Shown here one piece after another: positions 9,029 through 16,818 of a stretch of 64,000 nucleotides of DNA. The notes under the pieces were generated by a model. That model was not told the origin of the DNA. It saw nothing but the letters and a program-made list of their open reading frames with translations, and did no database searches. The first letter of the stretch is position 1. The number at the start of each line of letters is the position of its first letter. The stretch is from Pseudomonadota bacterium (GTDB taxonomy: Bacteria > Pseudomonadota > Gammaproteobacteria > Burkholderiales > Burkholderiaceae_C): contig JAFECU010000313.1 in the NCBI GenBank assembly GCA_018242005.1, positions 1 through 64,000 on the forward strand, given 5' to 3'. Position numbers and translations under genes: made by a program.

Positions 9029-9653
9029 CGCCGCCCTGCTTGCCGCCGAACTGCTGGCCCGCCGCTGGCTGCCGCGCAACCACCGCCTGGTGCGCCGCGC
9101 GCTGGTCGACGCCGAACTCTTCGCCCAGCTCGAGCAGCGCCTGGCCCAGGTCGGCCTGCGCTTCGTCGACAACATCTACGCCGAGCATGTCAGCGTCGCC
9201 CTGTTGCCCGCGGCCGACCAGGCCGTGCTGGGCGAGGGCGGCGCGGCCGCCAACAACAACCTGGAGCTGCCGCGCGACGCCCAGGCCCTGCTCGTCGTGC
9301 TGTGGGCCCTCATCATCCTGCCCAAGCGCGAGCGCCAGACCAGCCGCCAGGCCAGCACCGAGGAAACACAGAGCGACTTCTTCCCCGGCGCCAAGCCCCT
9401 GCCGGGTGCGGCCAGCGTCAGCCCCGTGGTGTCGTACAAGGCGCTGCTGCAGGACTACGGCGCGCAGCTGGGCAAAAAGCTGCGGCTGGACGTCCACCTG
9501 AAACTGCTCGAGCGCCACGGCTTCATCCTGCGCCGCCAGGACGACATCGCCGAAGGCCCGTTGCTGGACCTGCTGCTCGACTACGACGTGCTGGCCCCGC
9601 GCATCCTGGATGGGGCACTGGCGGATGTGCTGGCGCGGGAAGCCGCGGCGTAG
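9021..9653 (+). CDS. jetB: Wadjet JetB-like subunit (MukE/MksE-type)
   Basis: The 210-residue product fits JetB, the KITE-type winged-helix dimer that binds the JetA kleisin. It has an N-terminal helix-rich part, a central hydrophobic strand (QALLVVLWALIILPKRE, about 92-108) and a C-terminal winged-helix-like section (LGKKLRLDVHLKLLERHGFI). The ATG at 9021 lies within the last codons of jetA and starts the only frame with this composition. About 195 bp without a gene follow before the methyltransferase gene, an unusual break in a Wadjet operon. Assignment rests mainly on order and size. Confidence 0.68.
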   Translation: MDDAALLAAELLARRWLPRNHRLVRRALVDAELFAQLEQRLAQVGLRFVDNIYAEHVSVALLPAADQAVLGEGGAAANNNLELPRDAQALLVVLWALIILPKRERQTSRQASTEETQSDFFPGAKPLPGAASVSPVVSYKALLQDYGAQLGKKLRLDVHLKLLERHGFILRRQDDIAEGPLLDLLLDYDVLAPRILDGALADVLAREAAA

Positions 9654-9848
9654 CAGGAGCGGAAGTTGGATGCTGCGCTCGCGCAGAAAGCGCCTGAGGG
9701 GGTGGCGTAAAGCGCCGTCCGATCGGAGAGTGCAGCTGGCTGGCTGCTATGGTTGTGGCTTGGGACTTGCCTGCGCAACGAACGGCGTCATTTGACGGCG
9801 CGGTCTCCACTCCAAAGCGCCACACCACCCCCTTCTGCCATCCTCGCA

Positions 9849-10508
9849 ATGCAACCGTCCACCATCGCCTGCGCCTACGACACCCTGGCCGAAAACTGGC
9901 TGGACGCCCAATTCGGCCATGTCGATGGCATGCGCCAACACCGCCAGGCGCTGGCGTTTCTTGGCGCGCAGACGGGCGGGTGGGCGCTCCATGTGGGCTG
10001 CGGCTGCAGCACGCGTTTCAACTCCTTGCTGCGCGGCCGGGGATTGCAGCTGGAGGGGATCGATGTCTCGGCGCGCATGGTGGCCCTGGCGCGCGCGGCC
10101 GATGCGGACGTGCGGGTGCACCACGGCGATGTGTGCGACTGGGAACCGGTGCGCCGCTACCGCTTCATCTCGGCATGGGACAGCATCTGGCATGTGCCCC
10201 TGCAGGCGCAGCGCCCCCTGATGCTCAAGCTGATGCGCGCGCTGGAGCCGGGCGGGGTGTTCGTGTTCTCGGCCGGCGGGCTGGACGCACCCGCCGAGCA
10301 TGTGGACGCCACCATGGGCCCGGCGATGTACTACAGCACGCTGGGCATTCCCGGCCTGCTCGATGTCATTGCCGAGGCCGGGTGCCTGTGCCGGCATCTG
10401 GAGTTTGACCAGTACCCGCAAAAGCATTTGTTCGTCGTCGCCCAGCGCGGCGACGGGCCGAGCCCTGGCGCACCGGCGCCGGCGTCGGCCGGAGCGCAGG
10501 CCCGATGA
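9849..10508 (+). CDS. class I SAM-dependent methyltransferase
   Basis: The 219-residue product has a Rossmann-type methyltransferase fold with motif I ALHVGCGCSTRFNSLL (about 45-60), the acidic post-motif LEGIDVSARMV (about 68-78), VHHGDVCDWEP and the motif after strand 4 (RYRFISAWDSIWHVP). Strand 5 carries ALEPGGVFVFSAGG. The type resembles small-molecule methyltransferases; the substrate is unknown. It ends by a 4-base ATGA overlap with the acetyltransferase gene. The pair stands between jetB and jetC on the same strand. It may be a passenger or an accessory of the SMC system; nothing in the sequence decides this. Confidence 0.85.
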   Translation: MQPSTIACAYDTLAENWLDAQFGHVDGMRQHRQALAFLGAQTGGWALHVGCGCSTRFNSLLRGRGLQLEGIDVSARMVALARAADADVRVHHGDVCDWEPVRRYRFISAWDSIWHVPLQAQRPLMLKLMRALEPGGVFVFSAGGLDAPAEHVDATMGPAMYYSTLGIPGLLDVIAEAGCLCRHLEFDQYPQKHLFVVAQRGDGPSPGAPAPASAGAQAR

Positions 10509-11002
10509 TGCGCACGCTGCAGATCCGCCCCTATGCCCCCGCCGACGCGGAGGCGCTGCGCGCGGTGTTCGAGGCGTCGGTGCGGGTGCTGGCGGCGCCC
10601 TACTACACGCCGCAGCAGATTGCCGCCTGGGCGCCGCACGACCACGACGCGCCCGCCTGGGCCCGGCGCCTGGCGGACAACCGGCCCTGGGTGTGCGTGG
10701 TGGACGGAGCGCCCGCCGGCTTTGCCGATCTGCAGCCCTCGGGCGACATCGACCAGTTCTTCGTCGCGCCGGGCCATGCCCGCCAGGGCGTGGGGGCGGC
10801 GCTGATGGCGCACCTGGAGCAGCAGGCGCGCGCGCAGCGCTGCGCGGCGATGTTCTCGCACGTCAGCCTGGCGGCGCAGGCGTTTTTTGCCCACCATGGT
10901 TTTGTGCTGCAGGAGCAGCGCCTGGTCACGCTGCGCGGCGTGCAGTTCGCCAATGCCTTGATGCGCAAGGCGCTGGTGTGCGGCAGCGACAATGGACAAT
11001 AG
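10505..11002 (+). CDS. GNAT-family N-acetyltransferase
   Basis: The 165-residue product is a single GNAT domain: N-terminal [20 protein letters not shown], strand-4 DQFFVAPGHARQGVGAALMAHLE holding the acetyl-CoA pyrophosphate loop RQGVGA (about 98-103), and C-terminal FFAHHGFVLQEQRLVTLRGV. It resembles the YafP-like branch acting on small molecules or peptides; the real substrate cannot be told. The start codon lies inside the stop of the methyltransferase gene (ATGA), so the two are made together. About 80 bp containing a family B repeat separate it from jetC. Confidence 0.88.
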   Translation: MMRTLQIRPYAPADAEALRAVFEASVRVLAAPYYTPQQIAAWAPHDHDAPAWARRLADNRPWVCVVDGAPAGFADLQPSGDIDQFFVAPGHARQGVGAALMAHLEQQARAQRCAAMFSHVSLAAQAFFAHHGFVLQEQRLVTLRGVQFANALMRKALVCGSDNGQ

Positions 11003-11020
11003 CCCACGGTTCATTTGAGT

Positions 11021-11072
11021 CTTTTTGGCCGTTGACGCTTGCTGGACAAGCGCGAACAGCTATTGTTTTTTA
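11021..11072 (+). repeat. dispersed repeat family B, copy directly before jetC
   Basis: The sequence TTTTTGGCCGTTGACGCTTG then GACAAGCGCGAACAGCTATT with a T-run aligns base by base with the copy before rsmE (6858-6912), differing at roughly a quarter of positions. It ends eight bases before the GTG start of jetC and leaves no room for a standard Shine-Dalgarno. Confidence 0.7.
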
Positions 11073-11079
11073 AGTATCC

Positions 11080-13914
11080 GTGTTCCACCTCCAAACCCTA
11101 GAACTCGTCCACTGGGACTACTGCCAGCGCGTGGCGCTGCCGCTGGATGCGTCCATCATCACCATCGCCGGGCCCAATGGCTCGGGCAAGACGACGCTGC
11201 TGGACGCCATGCGCACGCTGCTGGGCCTGCGCTGCTCGAGCCCGCGCGACTGGCGCACCTATGCGCGCCACGCGGGCGCGCAGACCGCGTGGCTGCGCGC
11301 CGTGGTGGACAACCGGCCGCAGGGGCGGCAGAGCTCCAGCCGCCCGTTTGCACGCCGCCTGCTGTATGGCGACCAGGTCACGCTGGCCTGCCGCATCGAC
11401 AGAAACGGCGGTGACTGGCAGCGCCGCTACTGCCTGCTCGAAGGCGACGTGGCCGTCGAGCGGCTGCAGGACATGCCCGACAAGGACGTGGGCTACATGG
11501 GCGTGGAGGCCTGGGGCCGCGTGCTGGCGGCGGCGGGCCTGTCGCCGGCGATTGCGCGCGTGCTGTCGCTCGAGCAGGGCCAGACCGACCGGCTGTGCGA
11601 GCTCTCGCCGCGCGAGCTCTTGCGCCTGGTGTTCGACGTGTTTGGCGACCAGCAGGTGCTCGACGCCTACGACCAGGCGCGCGAGCACCAGCAGCAGCTC
11701 TCGCGCGAGATGGCGCAGGCCGAGCACGAGCTCGACCACAGCCGCGCCCAGCTGGCCGAGCTGCAGCACCGCGTGACCAGCTACAAGAGCTGGCGGCTGA
11801 AACTCGCCGAGCGCGAGCGCCTGGCGACCGAGGTGCTGCCCGTGCTCGACTGGTGGGGCCAGCGCCAGCAGCTGGCGCAGCACGCGCGCGAGCTGCGCCG
11901 CCAGAAGGCCCAGCACCGCGCGTCTCTGGCCGAGCAGGCGGTGCACAACAAGCGCCTGTTGCACCTGCTGGACGAGGCCGCGCGCGCCGAGCAGCAGGCC
12001 GACGCGCTGCTGGCCGAGCGCGACCAGGCGCGCACGCAGCTCGACGATGCCCAGCGCCACGAGGCGCCGCTCGAGCAGCTCACCCGGCGCGAGCAGGAGC
12101 TGCTGGCGCTGGTCGACAAGGGCAGCGACGCCGAAGCGCTGCAGGCGCACCTGGCGCAGCTGCAGGCGCGTGCCCAGGAGCTGCAGGACGCGCACGGTGC
12201 GCTGCTGCCAAAACGCAAGGCTGCGGCAGAGCAGCTGGCGCAGCTCGACGGCCAGCGCCTGCCGCCGCCTCCGCCCGATGTGCTGCAGATGCGCCGCGCG
12301 CTGGCCGGCGAGGGCATGGGCCACTGCTTCGTGGCCGAGGTCGTCGAGGTGCGCGACGAGCGCTGGCGCGCCGCCATCGAGGGCGTGCTGCGCGGTCAGC
12401 GCTGGGTAGCGCTGCTCGACAAGGAATCCGACCTGGCCCAGGCCTGGGAGATCGGCGAGCGCCAGCGCTTTCGCCACTACATCGTCGGCCCGGGCGAGGC
12501 CGCCATCCCCGGCGAGGCCGGCACGCTGGCCGCTCATGTCAAATTCACCGCGCCCGTGCCGCGCTGGCTGGTGCAGCAGCTGCAGCAGCTGCGCTGCGTC
12601 GAGGGTCCGCAGGAGGGCAAGCGCCTGGGCGGGCAGTGGATCACGCCCCAGGCCTATATGCACGACGGGCGCGGCGCGCGCTCGGTCTGGGTGGAGCCGC
12701 AGCACTACCAGTTTGGCGCCGCGGCCGTGCAGTCGCGCCGCCAGGCGCTCGAGCGCGACATTGCGGCGCTGGATGCACAGCTCGCGCCGCTGCAGCAGGA
12801 GCTGCTGGCGCTCAAGCGCCAGATGACCGACACGCGCCGCGCGCTCGAAGGCCACAGCGCCGCCGAGGAGCTGGCGCGGCGCAGCGACGAGTTTGCCCAG
12901 GCGCGCGCCCAGCTGCCCGCGGCCAGGCAGGCGCGCATGGCCGCCGCCACGCGCTGGCAGCAGCTCGAGCAGGAGGCCGGCCGCGCCCACGACCGCCACC
13001 GCGCGTTTGCCGAGGAGCACAAACGCCTGGAGGCGCAGCTCGCGCGCCAGCGCAGCGACAGCGAACGCGCCGCGCAGGACTGGAGCGCGCGCCGGCGCCA
13101 GCATCTCGAGGCCTGCGCGCGCAGCCAGGCGCAGCGCGCGCAGTTTCCGCCGCGCTGGATCGCGCCCGCGCAGATCGCCGAGCTCGTGGACCACTACGAC
13201 AACGCCAAGCAGGCCGAGCTGCGCCTGCAGGCCGTCGAGCAGGAGCTGGCGCAGGGCCCGTGGGAGCAGGACGAGACCGTGGAGGAGCGCCACCGCCGCA
13301 TGGAGGTGACGGTGCGTGAGCAGGCCGCCAGCCTCTCCGACCACCAGGTCAAGAACGCCCAGGCCGAGACCGCCGTGCTCAACGCCCGCGCCAGCTACAT
13401 CGAGGTGTTGCGCTCCACCGTGCGGCGCTACCGGCGCAACATCCAGGAGCTGGGCCAGCTCGCGGGCGTGGAGGTGGCGGCCGAGCTGCCGCTGCTGGAC
13501 AACGACGACCATGTGCTCGCGCAGGCCGGCCTGAAAGTCCACTTCGCCTTCGACGGCAAGGGCCAGATCGGCCTGAACGACGGCGAGGCCTCGGGCGGGC
13601 AGCAGGTGATCAAGTCGCTGATCCTGCTCGTGGGCCTTCTCAAGGACGAGGAGAGCGGCTCGGGCGGCTTTGTCTTCATCGACGAGCCCTTCGCCCACCT
13701 GGACGTGCGCAACATCCAGCTCGTCGGCCACTTCCTGCGCAGCACGCGCGCGCAATATGTGCTCACCACGCCGATCACGCACAACCTGGAGGTCTTCGAG
13801 CCCGCCGAGATCACGCTGGTGACGAGCAAGAAGCCCGCCGGCAGCCGCTGGGCCCCGCCTATCGCCGTGGCCAAGCGGCGCGGCGTGCCGCAGCTCGCGC
13901 CCATGAGCGCATGA
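11080..13914 (+). CDS. jetC: Wadjet SMC-like ATPase JetC (MukB/MksB-type)
   Basis: This 944-residue protein is an SMC-type ABC ATPase. It has an N-terminal head with Walker A GPNGSGKTT (31-39), long Ala/Arg/Gln/Glu-rich coiled coils (about 210-400 and 550-780), a hinge-like globular part between them (about 405-545, GEGMGHCFVAEVVEV region) and a C-terminal head with signature SGGQQ (about 838-842) and Walker B FVFIDEPFAHLD (about 864-875). In Wadjet, JetC loops DNA and licenses JetD to cut small circular plasmids. At 944 residues it is rather short for the family, mainly in the coiled coil. The start is GTG; the next gene begins inside its stop (ATGA). Confidence 0.85.
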   Translation: MFHLQTLELVHWDYCQRVALPLDASIITIAGPNGSGKTTLLDAMRTLLGLRCSSPRDWRTYARHAGAQTAWLRAVVDNRPQGRQSSSRPFARRLLYGDQVTLACRIDRNGGDWQRRYCLLEGDVAVERLQDMPDKDVGYMGVEAWGRVLAAAGLSPAIARVLSLEQGQTDRLCELSPRELLRLVFDVFGDQQVLDAYDQAREHQQQLSREMAQAEHELDHSRAQLAELQHRVTSYKSWRLKLAERERLATEVLPVLDWWGQRQQLAQHARELRRQKAQHRASLAEQAVHNKRLLHLLDEAARAEQQADALLAERDQARTQLDDAQRHEAPLEQLTRREQELLALVDKGSDAEALQAHLAQLQARAQELQDAHGALLPKRKAAAEQLAQLDGQRLPPPPPDVLQMRRALAGEGMGHCFVAEVVEVRDERWRAAIEGVLRGQRWVALLDKESDLAQAWEIGERQRFRHYIVGPGEAAIPGEAGTLAAHVKFTAPVPRWLVQQLQQLRCVEGPQEGKRLGGQWITPQAYMHDGRGARSVWVEPQHYQFGAAAVQSRRQALERDIAALDAQLAPLQQELLALKRQMTDTRRALEGHSAAEELARRSDEFAQARAQLPAARQARMAAATRWQQLEQEAGRAHDRHRAFAEEHKRLEAQLARQRSDSERAAQDWSARRRQHLEACARSQAQRAQFPPRWIAPAQIAELVDHYDNAKQAELRLQAVEQELAQGPWEQDETVEERHRRMEVTVREQAASLSDHQVKNAQAETAVLNARASYIEVLRSTVRRYRRNIQELGQLAGVEVAAELPLLDNDDHVLAQAGLKVHFAFDGKGQIGLNDGEASGGQQVIKSLILLVGLLKDEESGSGGFVFIDEPFAHLDVRNIQLVGHFLRSTRAQYVLTTPITHNLEVFEPAEITLVTSKKPAGSRWAPPIAVAKRRGVPQLAPMSA

Positions 13915-15104
13915 GCCGCCACCTGCGCACGCGCGGCGCCGGCGCCTGGGGCGCGGCCAGCCTGCAGGCCGTGGCCGCGCTGCGCCCGGCGCAACAGGCG
14001 CTGATGCGCGACTGGCTGCGCGGCGACGCCAGCCAGCGCCGCTGGCAGACGCTGCTGGACGCGGCCGGCCCCGACCGGCTGGAGCTGGCCGACGCGCTGC
14101 GCGAGCAGCTGCTGGCCTGCGGCGCGCTGCAGGCCAGGGAGCGCCTGGCCCGCGGGCAGTGGCAGGTGGAGCACATCGTCTGGGCCGACCTGGCCGCCCT
14201 GCAGCAGGCGCTGGGCCTGCGCGACGCGGCCACGCGCGCGGCCGACCAGCTGGCGCTGGCCCGCGACGCCGATGCACTGGCGCTGCACGCCCCCTGGCTG
14301 CAGGGCGCCGTGCAAGACCTTGCCAGCGGCCGCTACGCCGAGGCCACGCGCCGCGCGCGCCTGCAGCTGCTGCAGGCACTGGCCGACTGGCAGGCCGAGC
14401 AGCGCTTTGGCCTGCAGCGCGACTTTGCCCAGTTCGCGCGCGGCCAGACCAAGGCCATCAGCGCCGGCGAATGGGACTGGCTGGCGCGCCATGTCGATCT
14501 GGCGGCGCGCGGCATTGCGCGCTTTGCGCCGCTGCTGTGGCTGGGCGGCACGCTGTCGCTGCAAGCCCTCCAGGGCCGCGTGGACGTGGCCGCGGCCCGG
14601 CTGTGCGGCCTGCCCGTGGAGCTGTTTGCCGCGCCCACCGAGGCGCTGGCGCCCGAGCGCTACTGGCTCATCGAGAACCGCGCGAGCTTCGAACGCCAGG
14701 CCTTGGGCGCCGCGCCCGGCACCTGCGTGGTCTGGCTGCCGGGCCAGCCGCCGACGAGCTGGCAGCAGGCCATGGCCTGGCTGGTCGCCGCAGCGCCCGC
14801 GCCGGCCCAGATCAGCTGCGACCCGGACCCGGCCGGCGTGGCCATCGCCCTGACCGCAGGCGCGCTGTGGAGCGCGGCGGGCCTGCCCTGGCAGCCGCAC
14901 CGCATGGACCGAAGCGACTGGGAGAGCGCCCCGGCGATCGCCCTGACGGCCGAGGACAGGCTGTGGCTCGAACGCCTGCAGGCCCGCGCCGACCTGCCCG
15001 AGCCGCTCGCGCGCCTGTGCGCCGACCTGCCCGAGCCGCTCGCGCGCCTGTGCGCCGACCTGCGCGCGACCGGACGCAAGGCCGAGCAGGAGGCCTGGCT
15101 CTGA
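13911..15104 (+). CDS. jetD: Wadjet nuclease subunit JetD (DUF3322/DUF2220, Toprim)
   Basis: JetD is the topoisomerase VI-like nuclease of Wadjet, cutting DNA that the SMC motor has looped. The 397-residue product has an N-terminal helical half like the DUF3322 arm and a C-terminal Toprim-like half. There, the acidic residue of IENRASFERQ (Glu about 255) and the DPDPAG motif (Asp about 304 and 306) match the metal-binding Glu and DxD of the fold. It overlaps jetC by 4 bases. A 33-bp tandem duplication near the 3' end repeats ADLPEPLARLC. Presence of this subunit separates a Wadjet system from housekeeping MksBEF condensin. Confidence 0.75.
   Translation: MSRHLRTRGAGAWGAASLQAVAALRPAQQALMRDWLRGDASQRRWQTLLDAAGPDRLELADALREQLLACGALQARERLARGQWQVEHIVWADLAALQQALGLRDAATRAADQLALARDADALALHAPWLQGAVQDLASGRYAEATRRARLQLLQALADWQAEQRFGLQRDFAQFARGQTKAISAGEWDWLARHVDLAARGIARFAPLLWLGGTLSLQALQGRVDVAAARLCGLPVELFAAPTEALAPERYWLIENRASFERQALGAAPGTCVVWLPGQPPTSWQQAMAWLVAAAPAPAQISCDPDPAGVAIALTAGALWSAAGLPWQPHRMDRSDWESAPAIALTAEDRLWLERLQARADLPEPLARLCADLPEPLARLCADLRATGRKAEQEAWL
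14988..15053 (+). repeat. 33-bp perfect tandem duplication in jetD
   Basis: Two identical 33-base units (14988-15020 and 15021-15053) encode ADLPEPLARLC twice in succession, and the first nine bases of a third unit follow. The reading frame is kept. This looks like a recent slippage or duplication event in the protein's C-terminal helix. Confidence 0.95.
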
Positions 15105-15161
15105 TGGGAGCGCCGGCATCTTGCCGGCAAGACCGCGCGCGACGCATGATTGGCACCGGTT

Positions 15162-15274
15162 TTCACTCCCTCGCCCCCTTGGGGGAGAGGGCGGGGGTGA
15201 GGGGGTGTTTGGAGCGCACGGCTCATGGCGCGCGCCCTCACCCCGGCCCTCTCCCGCCAGCGGGAGAGGGAGTT
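15162..15274. repeat. GC-rich inverted repeats between jetD and the M20 peptidase gene
   Basis: The convergent gap between jetD and the M20 peptidase gene contains CTCGCCCCC-TTGGGGGAGAGGGCGGGGG and, further on, GCCCTCACCCC with CCCTCTCCCGCCAGCGGGAGA. The element is of the same type as at 6738-6832. Its position between converging genes suits a two-way terminator. Confidence 0.7.
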
Positions 15275-15280
15275 ACGAAC

Positions 15281-16744
15281 TCAGCCCGGCATCGCAGCCA
15301 TCACCTGGGCCACCGCCGCCGTGAGGCGCTTGGCGTAGGGCACGTGCAGGAATTCGTTGGGTCCATGGGCGTTGCTCTTGGAGCCGAGCACGCCGCAGAC
15401 CATCATCTGCGCGCGGGGAAAGCCCTGGCTCAGCATGTTCATGAGCGGAATCGTGCCGCCCTGGCCGATGTAGCCGCAGGGGGAGCCGAAATGCGCCTGG
15501 CTGGCGGCGTTCAGGGACTGCTCGAACCACGGGGCGATGGCCGGTGCGTTCCAGCCGCTGGCGGCATGGTCGGGCGCGAAGGTGACCCTGGCCTGGTAGG
15601 GCGCGTTGTCCTCCAGCAGGGCCTTGAGCTCCTGCGCGCTGGCGGCGGCGTCCACCAGCGGTGGCAGGCGCAGGCTGAGCTTGAAGGCGGTGTAGGGGCG
15701 CAGCACGTTGCCCGCGTCCCTGAGCGCCGGGAAGCCCTCGGCGCCGGTGACGCTCAGCGTGGGCTCCCAGGTGCGCTTGAGCAGCGCCTGCACCGGGTCG
15801 GTTGTCGTGGGCAGGGCGAACACCGTGCTGCCGCCGCAGTCGGCATGGGCCCAGGGGAAGCGCCTGTAGACCTCCTCGCCCAGGATGGCGGCCGTGGCCC
15901 TGGCCTGGGCCAGGCGGTCGGCCGGCACCTCGCAGTGAAAGCCGGCGGGCAAGAGGCGCCCGGTGGCGCTGTCTTCCAGCCGGTCCAGCACCATGCGCAT
16001 GATGCGAAATGACGAGGGCACGAGGCCCGAGGAGTCGCCCGAGTGCACGCCCTCGGTCAATATCTCGACCTTCAGCGTGCCGCTGGCCATGCCGCGCAGG
16101 CTGGTGGTGAGCCACAGCTGATCGTAGTTGCCGGCACCCGAATCGAGGCAGATGACCAGGGCCACGTCGCCCATGCGGTCTTTCAGCGCGTCGATGTAGG
16201 GCAGCAGGTCGGCGGAGCCGCTTTCCTCGCAGGTCTCGATCAGGCCGACGATGCGCGGATGGGCCACGCCCTGGCGCTTCAGTTCCTGCACGGCGGCGAT
16301 GCTGGCGTAGACCGCATAGCCGTCGTCGGCGCCGCCGCGGCCGTAAAGCCTTCCGTCCTCGTACTTCGGCGTCCACGGGCCCAGGTCGGCGCGCCAACCT
16401 TCAAACTCGGGCTGCTTGTCCAGGTGGCCGTACATCAGCACCGTCTGGGTGGACTGCGGCCGGGTGGCCGCGACCTCGAAGAACAGCACGGGCGTGCGGC
16501 CGGGCAGGCGCACGACCTCGAGCGTGAGTCCCTCGACCTTCTGCGCCTCGACCCACTGGGCGGCGTTGCGCACCACGGTCTCGATGTGGCCGAGCTCGCG
16601 CCAGTCGGGCGCAAAGCCGGGCGATTTGGCGGGGATGCGGATGTAGTCGGTGAGCTGGTGCACGATGTCCTCGTCCCACACGCGGCTCAGGCGTTCGAGC
16701 GCGAGCGCGGGGTCGAGGGCGGTGGCGGGCAGGCGGGCGTTCAT
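15281..16744 (-). CDS. M20-family metallo-dipeptidase
   Basis: The 487-residue product is an M20/M25/M40 dinuclear zinc peptidase of the cytoplasmic dipeptidase type. The metal and catalytic region MYGHLDKQPEFEGW (His, then Asp) lies at about 109-122, the bridging acid in YGRGGADDGYAVYAS, the catalytic Glu pair in IVGLIETCEESGSADL and a further ligand in CLDSGAGNYDQLW. A dimerisation domain occupies the middle (about 225-390). It probably cleaves carnosine-like or general dipeptides. It stands alone on the minus strand between repeats and a small gap. Confidence 0.92.
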   Translation of the reverse strand: MNARLPATALDPALALERLSRVWDEDIVHQLTDYIRIPAKSPGFAPDWRELGHIETVVRNAAQWVEAQKVEGLTLEVVRLPGRTPVLFFEVAATRPQSTQTVLMYGHLDKQPEFEGWRADLGPWTPKYEDGRLYGRGGADDGYAVYASIAAVQELKRQGVAHPRIVGLIETCEESGSADLLPYIDALKDRMGDVALVICLDSGAGNYDQLWLTTSLRGMASGTLKVEILTEGVHSGDSSGLVPSSFRIMRMVLDRLEDSATGRLLPAGFHCEVPADRLAQARATAAILGEEVYRRFPWAHADCGGSTVFALPTTTDPVQALLKRTWEPTLSVTGAEGFPALRDAGNVLRPYTAFKLSLRLPPLVDAAASAQELKALLEDNAPYQARVTFAPDHAASGWNAPAIAPWFEQSLNAASQAHFGSPCGYIGQGGTIPLMNMLSQGFPRAQMMVCGVLGSKSNAHGPNEFLHVPYAKRLTAAVAQVMAAMPG

Positions 16745-16818
16745 GGCAGATCCTGTGGCGGTTGACGCAAACGTTCAGCATACGCCAGCGGCCGCGCCCC
16801 TTGGCGGGGCGTGGTTCC

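Noticed and set aside
7628-13914. Housekeeping MksBEF or MukBEF condensin instead of a defence system
   Set aside because: A fourth gene with Toprim-like acidic motifs directly overlaps the SMC gene, which is the Wadjet arrangement; kept only as an alternative.
11098-14379. 1093-residue minus-strand open frame opposite jetC and jetD
   Set aside because: Antisense shadow of the coiled-coil coding sequence; no motif, and JetC ATPase motifs on the plus strand are intact.
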